Notes under the pieces: model-generated
What the model saw: the letters and a program-made list of their open reading frames with translations, nothing else
Told to the model about the DNA's origin: nothing
Database searches by the model: none
Part shown: positions 33,403-38,660 of the stretch, piece after piece
Layout: each line of letters starts with the position of its first letter
How positions within the stretch are numbered: the first letter of the stretch is position 1
Source of the DNA: an uncultured Victivallis sp.
Lineage (GTDB): Bacteria > Verrucomicrobiota > Lentisphaeria > Victivallales > Victivallaceae
DNA: 38,660 nt
NCBI GenBank assembly: GCA_944389815.1
Contig: CALXNS010000015.1
Coordinates: 1 to 38,660 of the forward strand
Direction: 5' to 3'
Position numbers and translations under genes: made by a program

Positions 33403-34389
33403 ATGGCGTTCAAGAAATTTGTGATCGGCTTCGACATCGGCGGAACCAAAATCGGCATCGGACTCGGTTCCGACTCCGGTACGATCCTCGGCAAGGCCCG
33501 GATCGAAAACGTCAACACCCGCCCCGAGGACATCCTCCCGAAACTGGTCTCCGAAACCGCACGGCTCGCTCATGAAAACGGGCTCGAAATCAAGGATCTG
33601 GCCGCATTCGGCATTTCGGCGCCATTCCCCGCCGACGCCGCCAACGGCATCATGACCGCCCCCGCCAACAATCCTCTCTGGCGCAATGTGCCGATCCTCG
33701 CCTACCTCAAGAAAGAACTCGGCATCGACGGCTGCTTTGAAAACGACGCCAACTGCGGAGCCCTCGCGGAATGGTTCTTCGGCGCGGGACGAGGCTGCAC
33801 GGACTTCCTCTATCTGACCATGAGCACCGGAATCGGCGGCGGCATCATCGCCGCGAACCACCTCGTCCGCGGCGGCAAGGCGCTCAGCGCCGGCGAACTC
33901 GGTCACATCGTCATCGAACTTGACGGCCGTCAGTGCAACTGCGGTCTCAAAGGCTGCTACGAAGCGTATTCCGGCGGGCGCGCCCTCGCACAGCGGATGG
34001 CCGAAGAGCTCAGAGATAAACCCGAAAGCATGATCATGCAGCTCGCCGGCGGCAATCCCGACGCAATCGACATGGTCGTCCTCGAAAAAGCGGTCCGCGC
34101 AGGCGACGCCTACGCGGTCGCACTCTGGGACGAAATGAGCAAGCGCAACGCGCAGGCCTTCGGCATGTACATCAACATCTTCAACCCCCAGAAACTCGTG
34201 CTCGGCACACTCGCCTGGGCGGTCGGAGATCTCTACATCAACCCGATCCTCAAATATCTGCCGCAATTCTGCTGGGCGGAACCGCTGGCGGCGTGCGAAA
34301 TCGTCACAAGCGAACTCCGGCGCGATATCGGCTATTACGCCGGTGTCGCCGCCGCGCTCAACTATCTCAAGGAAACCGGCAGACTCTGA
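33403..34389 (+). CDS. ROK-family sugar kinase (glucokinase-like)
   Basis: 328 residues. The N-terminal phosphate motif is FDIGGTK (10-16). The catalytic Asp is in ENDAN (113-117) and the second phosphate motif is STGIGGG (141-147). The ROK zinc site is HIVIELDGRQCNCGLKGC, with His168, Cys178, Cys180 and Cys185. No DNA-binding domain is present, so it is a kinase, not a NagC/XylR repressor. It probably phosphorylates glucose or another hexose entering the cell. The ATG is preceded by ACAGGA. It is monocistronic, ending at a bidirectional terminator shared with uvrD. Confidence 0.94.
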   Translation: MAFKKFVIGFDIGGTKIGIGLGSDSGTILGKARIENVNTRPEDILPKLVSETARLAHENGLEIKDLAAFGISAPFPADAANGIMTAPANNPLWRNVPILAYLKKELGIDGCFENDANCGALAEWFFGAGRGCTDFLYLTMSTGIGGGIIAANHLVRGGKALSAGELGHIVIELDGRQCNCGLKGCYEAYSGGRALAQRMAEELRDKPESMIMQLAGGNPDAIDMVVLEKAVRAGDAYAVALWDEMSKRNAQAFGMYINIFNPQKLVLGTLAWAVGDLYINPILKYLPQFCWAEPLAACEIVTSELRRDIGYYAGVAAALNYLKETGRL

Positions 34390-34441
34390 AGATTCTCCTG
34401 CTCCTTCCGACATCTCCGTCGGAACTGCGAAGACAAAAATG

Positions 34442-34495
34442 CACCGGTTCGGGAATTTCCGGCAGAAAGCCGTTTTCCCGACCGGTATCTTTTCT
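34442..34495. terminator. Bidirectional terminator between the ROK gene and the helicase gene
   Basis: ACCGGTTCGGGAA (34443-34455) pairs with TTCCCGACCGGT (34475-34486) with one bulged T, and an inner CCGGC/GCCG. TCTTTTCTC follows on the plus strand and GCATTTTTG on the minus strand, so it can end both converging transcripts. Confidence 0.75.
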
Positions 34496-36534
34496 CAGTC
34501 GCCAAGCATTTTGAAGATATCCGCAAACGCCTTGCGCACATCATTGAGATCGGCCGCCTTCAGCAGATCATCCGGCAGCGCGCGTTCGGCGACTCCCTCC
34601 GGCAGCAATTCCAGAAACGGCGATGCCGTCGTTGCACGCGAAAAACCCCGCTGCAGCCGTTCCGCCGCCCGCAACAAATACAATTGCTTCCGCGCCCGCG
34701 TCACCGCCACGTAAAAGAGCCGCAGTTCCTCGTCGGCCGACCCCTCCTCCAACGCCCGCTCGTGCGGAAAAATCCCCCGCTCCAGCGCCACGACGAACAC
34801 CACAGGAAACTCCAGCCCCTTGGCGGCGTGAACAGTTGAAAACGTCACCGCATCGCCGTTCTCGGAATCATCCTCCACCCGGTCGTTTTCCTCAAGCAGC
34901 GCGAAATTTTCCAGATAGGATCCCAGCGTCGGCGATTCCGATTGACGGCCTTCGAACTGGGAGACGCCGTTGATGAATTCATCTACATTCTCCCGCCGTT
35001 TCAAAGCGTCGTTCAAATCCTTGTAGATCCGCTGCAATCCGTCCAGATATCCCACATCCTTCAAGTATGCGTTGATCTTCATTGCCAGCTGTCCCGGTTC
35101 GGCGAACTCCCCGCGATACCGGTGGAGAATTCCGGCAAGTTCGCGCGCCGCCTCCGCCGCACGCGGCGTAAGGTGGCGGAGGAACTCATCGGCGCTGAGC
35201 AGTTCCGTCATCGGCTTGTGCATCGTCTTCCGGCAGATCTTCAACTGTTCGACCGCCTTCTGCGCAAGTCCTCTCGGCGGCGTGCCCAGAATCCGCAGCA
35301 GACTTTGATCGTCGTGCGGATTGACCAGAATCTTCAAATACGCCACCGCATCCTTGATCTCGCGCCGTTTGTAAAATTCCTGTCCGCCCACCAGCCGGTA
35401 AGGCACGCGCGAGCGCCGAAACGCCATCTCCAGCTCGCGAGACAGATGATTCGAACGGTACAGTACGGCAAAATCCTTGTACCCGAGTTCCGGATGTTCC
35501 CCCTGAAGCTGATGAATCATCCCGGCGATGAAATCCGCTTCCGCCTCGCCATTGGCCGTCTTCACGATCCGCACCGCCTCGCCTTCCCCGAGTTGCGACC
35601 AGAGCTTTTTCGCATGGCGTTTCCCGCCGGCTCCGGCGCCGATCACCGCGTTGGCCGCGTCGAGAATCGAGGACGTCGAACGATAATTCTGTTCCAGTTT
35701 GATCACTTTCGCCCCGGGGAAATGTTCCGGAAAGTCGAGAATGTTGCTGATGTCGGCTCCGCGCCACGAATAAATGCTTTGATCGTCATCTCCGACTACA
35801 CAGAGGTTGCACGTGTCGCCGGCAAGCATTTTCACAATGGTGAACTGCGCGGCATTCGTATCCTGATATTCATCGATGAGCAGATAATGGTAGGTTCCCC
35901 GATAACGCTCCAGAACATCCGGAAACTCGGTGAACAAACGGTACACCAGCAAAAGCATGTCGTCGAAATCGAGCGTGTTCTGAAGTTCGAGCAAACTTTG
36001 ATATTCTTCATAAATCTGCGCCGCGGTCGATTCGAATTCGCTCTCCGCCGCGCGCCGCGCATCCCGCGGTTCAAGCAGCCGGCTCTTCCAGCGGCTGATC
36101 ATCGCGTGAACTTCCGCCAGCGGAAATCCTTCGTAATTGCACCCGAGCGTCCCAGCGGCCTGCTTGAGCAATCCCTGCTGGTCGGAATCATCGGCGATGG
36201 TGAAACCCGGCAGATACCCGAGATGCGTGATCTCCCGCCGCAACACCCGGATGCAGAACGAGTGAAACGTCCCGAGCGTCACCCGGCCGGCGACCGCGGG
36301 ATCGACCAGCTGCGCGAGACGTTCGCGCATTTCACGGGCGGCCTTGTTGGTGAAGGTCATTCCGAGAATCGATTCCGGAGGAATGCCGGAACTGAGCATA
36401 TAGGCGATGCGAAAGGTGATCACCCGCGTCTTGCCCGTCCCGGCTCCAGCCAGAACCAGAACCGGGCCGCGCAACGTCGAAACAGCTTCGCCCTGTTCCG
36501 GGTTCAGCTGTTTCAGAATCGTATCTTTATCCAT
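34495..36534 (-). CDS. UvrD/PcrA-type superfamily 1 DNA helicase
   Basis: 679 residues. The SF1A motifs are in order: Walker A GAGTGKT (30-36), TFTNKAAREMRERL, LLIDEYQDTNAAQF, GDDDQSIYSWRGAD, STVHAAKGLEFPVVFVV and LFYVAVTRARKQLYLL. It unwinds DNA 3'-5' in nucleotide-excision and mismatch repair or removes RecA. I chose the ATG at 36534 because an upstream start would overlap the IMP cyclohydrolase; only AGAG is seen ahead of it. The C-terminus is shorter than PcrA's usual tail and lacks an obvious Tudor-like end. It is cotranscribed with the IMP cyclohydrolase, which ends 7 bases upstream. PcrA versus UvrD cannot be decided. Confidence 0.93.
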   Translation of the reverse strand: MDKDTILKQLNPEQGEAVSTLRGPVLVLAGAGTGKTRVITFRIAYMLSSGIPPESILGMTFTNKAAREMRERLAQLVDPAVAGRVTLGTFHSFCIRVLRREITHLGYLPGFTIADDSDQQGLLKQAAGTLGCNYEGFPLAEVHAMISRWKSRLLEPRDARRAAESEFESTAAQIYEEYQSLLELQNTLDFDDMLLLVYRLFTEFPDVLERYRGTYHYLLIDEYQDTNAAQFTIVKMLAGDTCNLCVVGDDDQSIYSWRGADISNILDFPEHFPGAKVIKLEQNYRSTSSILDAANAVIGAGAGGKRHAKKLWSQLGEGEAVRIVKTANGEAEADFIAGMIHQLQGEHPELGYKDFAVLYRSNHLSRELEMAFRRSRVPYRLVGGQEFYKRREIKDAVAYLKILVNPHDDQSLLRILGTPPRGLAQKAVEQLKICRKTMHKPMTELLSADEFLRHLTPRAAEAARELAGILHRYRGEFAEPGQLAMKINAYLKDVGYLDGLQRIYKDLNDALKRRENVDEFINGVSQFEGRQSESPTLGSYLENFALLEENDRVEDDSENGDAVTFSTVHAAKGLEFPVVFVVALERGIFPHERALEEGSADEELRLFYVAVTRARKQLYLLRAAERLQRGFSRATTASPFLELLPEGVAERALPDDLLKAADLNDVRKAFADIFKMLGD

Positions 36535-36541
36535 CGCACTC

Positions 36542-37177
36542 TTAGAGAACTTTGACCGCGAATTCAAACCCATCGCCCGAAGCAAATGCCGCCGCACTGG
36601 TCACCGGATTGGTGAATTCGGCAAAAATTCCGCCGTCGACGACATACTGTGCGGCGCAACCGGCGCAGGCGCCGTCGAATTCGTTCGACACCTGTTCGTC
36701 GCAGGGCCGGTTTCTCTCGTAGGTCGAAAGATAACGAATCTCGCCCGGAGCAAGTTCGAATTCACGCACCAGCAACGCATCCTTCCGGATGATGCCGAGA
36801 TATCCCAACGGCTTCCGGCAGCTCACCGTCGCGACGATGCGCGGCGTATCGAGCGAATCTTTTTCATAATCCATCGCCAGCAATCCGAAGGCGATCGCGT
36901 CGCGCGGCGGCACGCCCATCGCGATTTTCTCCACGATCGGATCCGTCTGCGAACCGTTGGTCGCAACCGCCCACTCCCCGGCAACCCGGATGCAGTTGTA
37001 GCTGATATACGGATTCCGCCGCAGATCCGATTCAAAACCGGCACGCGGCAGAATCGAAACCTGATTGTTCACCAGAACCGCTTCCCGGTTCGGAAACGAA
37101 CGCGATGACACGCGATACATGGCGGCGGTTTTTCCGGAACGGGTCATTCCGATGGCGACGATACGGCCGAGATACAT
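36542..37177 (-). CDS. purO: IMP cyclohydrolase, archaeal PurO type
   Basis: 211 residues. It begins MYLGRIVAIGMTRSGKTAAM and continues YRVSSRSFPNR, the signature of archaeal IMP cyclohydrolases (PurO). Conserved parts follow: NPYISYNCIRV, TNGSQTDPI, AMDYEKDSLDTPRI and STYERNRPCDE. PurO closes the purine ring of FAICAR to give IMP, the last step of de novo purine synthesis. In most bacteria PurH does this instead. GGAGG is 8 bases before the ATG at 37177. It shares a transcript with the helicase. A TATAAT lies on the minus strand near 37217-37222 but with a weak -35. The family call is from motif recognition. Confidence 0.9.
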   Translation of the reverse strand: MYLGRIVAIGMTRSGKTAAMYRVSSRSFPNREAVLVNNQVSILPRAGFESDLRRNPYISYNCIRVAGEWAVATNGSQTDPIVEKIAMGVPPRDAIAFGLLAMDYEKDSLDTPRIVATVSCRKPLGYLGIIRKDALLVREFELAPGEIRYLSTYERNRPCDEQVSNEFDGACAGCAAQYVVDGGIFAEFTNPVTSAAAFASGDGFEFAVKVL

Positions 37178-37253
37178 TTGACAATCCTCCTTGTCGGTTG
37201 TTTTTGAAAATGTCGATTATATAAAAAAACGTCTCTTTCGTGTGAATTCAAAT

Positions 37254-37283
37254 TTGGAATTCAAAAAAAACAGGTAATATTAT
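37254..37283 (+). promoter_or_regulatory. Promoter of the proline-rich exported protein, beside a palindrome
   Basis: TTGGAA (37254-37259), 18 bases, TATTAT (37278-37283). The -35 overlaps the near-perfect palindrome TGAATTC-AAATTTG-GAATTCA (37243-37263). This is a candidate operator placed between the divergent purO and lipoprotein-like genes. Confidence 0.45.
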
Positions 37284-37341
37284 AAAAAATTCATTTTTCA
37301 TCTGTTTTTTCAATTTCCTCAGCAAAACCGGGAGGTGAGCG

Positions 37342-38178
37342 ATGATGATTCGGCTGCGGATGAGTTTCGCCTTTTTTCTCGCCGCATTCCTGATCCCGAA
37401 TGCGCTTCTTTTCTGCGGCGGCTGTGGCGTCTGGCGTGCCAATGTCTCCACAGCCCGAACCGCCGCCCCTCCTCCTCCGGCAATTCCCGATGACCCGACG
37501 GCTCCCCCGCAGGAAGCTCTTCCGGTCGAACCGGCGGAAACGAAAGCCCCGGAACTTCCTCCGGTGCCCGCCACCGTAAAAACTCCGGAACCCGGCCCGC
37601 TGCCCATTCCCGTACAGGAAGCGGTCAATCTGCTGCTGCCGCCGGATCCGGAGACCGGAAAATTCACCCGCAGCGACTCCTATCTCACAAACTGGTCGCT
37701 TCTGGCGATTCCCACCCGACCGGGCGGCGACCCGAAAACGCTCCTCAAGGAAGAACTTCTCCCCGCCGAACGCGCCCTTTATCCCACGCCCGGCGACAAC
37801 CGTTGGAAAATAATCCGCATGGGCGCCCCCGGAAACCCGGGCTCCACGCTGGCTGAACTCATTCCGGTTCCTGACGCGGTGACCTACCTGGCGGTGCGGA
37901 TCGATTCCAGCCGGAGCTGGCGCGGGCTGAAATTTCTCCTCGGCGGCGGCGGGTTGCAGAAACTCTGGTTCAACGGGGAGCTGCTTTACGCAGACACCCG
38001 AAATTTCAGATCTCCCGACGCCGATCCGGAGGAGATTCCCGACATCAATCTCAAACAGGGAGAAAATTTCCTGCTCGTCAAAACCGTCCGTTTCGCCCCG
38101 GAGTGGGAGTTACGGCTCCGGATCACCGCGCCCGACGGCGCCCCTTTCCGGTTCGCGCCGCTTACGGAAAAAAAGTGA
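37342..38178 (+). CDS. Exported proline-rich protein of unknown function
   Basis: 278 residues. The N-terminal signal (about 1-28) ends in LLFCGGCGVW; the Cys pair suggests a possible but non-consensus lipobox. Residues about 40-95 are very rich in Pro, Ala and Glu (APPPPAIPDD, PPVPATVKTPEPGPLP), a spacer across the periplasm or surface. The C-terminal about 180 residues look like a beta-sandwich with KLWFNGELLYAD and GENFLLVKTVRF, as in sugar-binding jelly-roll modules. GGGAGG lies six bases before the first ATG (37342); a second ATG follows at once. Its 3' end overlaps the convergent EamA gene by 69 bases. No enzyme motif is visible. Confidence 0.82.
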   Translation: MMIRLRMSFAFFLAAFLIPNALLFCGGCGVWRANVSTARTAAPPPPAIPDDPTAPPQEALPVEPAETKAPELPPVPATVKTPEPGPLPIPVQEAVNLLLPPDPETGKFTRSDSYLTNWSLLAIPTRPGGDPKTLLKEELLPAERALYPTPGDNRWKIIRMGAPGNPGSTLAELIPVPDAVTYLAVRIDSSRSWRGLKFLLGGGGLQKLWFNGELLYADTRNFRSPDADPEEIPDINLKQGENFLLVKTVRFAPEWELRLRITAPDGAPFRFAPLTEKK

Positions 38179-38660
38179 CGGGTCAAGCCCGACGCCCAGA
38201 ATCACCAGCGCAGCGCCTGCAAGCTGGAAAAGCGAACACGCCTCCCCCAGCAGCGGCCACGAAAGCGCCAGCACCGTCACCGGCGTAAGATACTGCATGA
38301 TGTTCAACAGCGGCAATCCGATCAGCCGCTGCGCCTCGTTCCATGCGAAGAACGCCACCGCGGTCGGAAATACGGTGATGTAAGCGACCAGCAACCAGAC
38401 CGGCAGCGCCTGCGGTAAAGTCGCCTTCTCCGGACGCAGCAGCGCCAGCAGCACCAGAAGCGGCACCGCTCCCAGCATCACGAAGGTCGTATACACAAAC
38501 CCGCCCACGCGCTGAACCGTCTTTCTCCCCCACAAGGTATAGACCGCCCAGCAGACCGCCGCGCCGAAGGTCAGCAGATCCCCGCTCCGGAACGCGTCGA
38601 CCCGGACTCCCGCCGGCGTCACCACCTCAATGACCATTCCACAGCCGACTGTGGCGACCG
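38110..38660 (-). CDS. EamA/DMT-family transporter (5' end outside window)
   Basis: The frame is open to the right edge; about 183 C-terminal residues are seen. They hold one EamA repeat of about five membrane helices: GDLLTFGAAVCWAVYTLWG, FVMLGAVPLLVLLAL, WLLVAYITVFPTAVAFFAWN, LLNIMQYLTPVTVLALSW and FQLAGAALVILGVGL. Such transporters export amino acids, metabolites or drugs; the substrate is unknown. The stop lies inside the 3' end of the convergent proline-rich gene (69-base overlap). The charged tail KRREPERGAVGRGDPEP is therefore encoded opposite another gene. Confidence 0.9.
   Translation of the reverse strand, partial: VATVGCGMVIEVVTPAGVRVDAFRSGDLLTFGAAVCWAVYTLWGRKTVQRVGGFVYTTFVMLGAVPLLVLLALLRPEKATLPQALPVWLLVAYITVFPTAVAFFAWNEAQRLIGLPLLNIMQYLTPVTVLALSWPLLGEACSLFQLAGAALVILGVGLDPSLFFRKRREPERGAVGRGDPEP

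Overview
The window looks like a chromosomal segment of a Gram-negative bacterium of the PVC group, most likely Lentisphaerae (Victivallis-like). The evidence is two prepilin-like proteins with the N-terminal signature [17 protein letters not shown] followed by [10 protein letters not shown] and a C-terminal His-to-Asp-Gly motif, each next to a LacI-type or GntR/LacI-type regulator and sugar-related proteins. Other support comes from an outer-membrane energy-transduction operon, an archaeal-type IMP cyclohydrolase and a eukaryote-like isoleucyl-tRNA synthetase. The taxonomic call is inference. I see no transposase, integrase, phage gene, CRISPR array or rRNA.

Layout. 1-2837 (minus): a LacI regulator, a prepilin-like protein and a secreted protein that runs off the left edge. 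3175-4272: a secreted parvulin-type prolyl isomerase with a strong terminator, then tRNA-Leu(UAG). 4650-13448 (minus): tRNA-Lys(UUU), rpmB, a terminator, a two-gene sodium symporter unit (small accessory protein plus transporter), ileS, apbE and priA. 13627-13725: a structured small RNA candidate. 13749-14165: a small lipoprotein. 14419-22381 (plus): a GntR/LacI regulator, a six-hairpin glycosidase-like protein, a prepilin-like protein and a 1481-residue exported GH2-like protein, tightly packed. 22413-23777 (minus): an unknown membrane protein. 24050-24146: a second small RNA candidate with two CTCCTCT loops. 24188-29527: a standalone 5'-3' exonuclease, hflX and a coiled-coil/TPR exported protein. 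29588-30145: a HdeD/DUF308 membrane protein. 30227-30739 (minus): thiol peroxidase. 30881-31025 (minus): a third small RNA candidate whose two main hairpins carry runs of six C, like the actinobacterial 6C RNA. 31145-33275 (minus): exbB-exbD-tonB. 33403-34389: a ROK sugar kinase. 34495-37177 (minus): purO-like IMP cyclohydrolase followed by a UvrD/PcrA helicase. 37342-38178: an exported proline-rich protein. The right edge cuts an EamA transporter.

How it fits together. The two regulator/prepilin/sugar-protein clusters look like two instances of one modular arrangement: a sugar-sensing repressor controls a cell-envelope prepilin-like protein and a carbohydrate-active or carbohydrate-binding partner. 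ROK kinase, the Na+ symporter and ExbBD-TonB fit a carbohydrate-scavenging lifestyle. Three intergenic small RNA candidates, all with pyrimidine-rich loops, are the most novel non-coding content. All functional calls are from reading the sequence; no database search was run.
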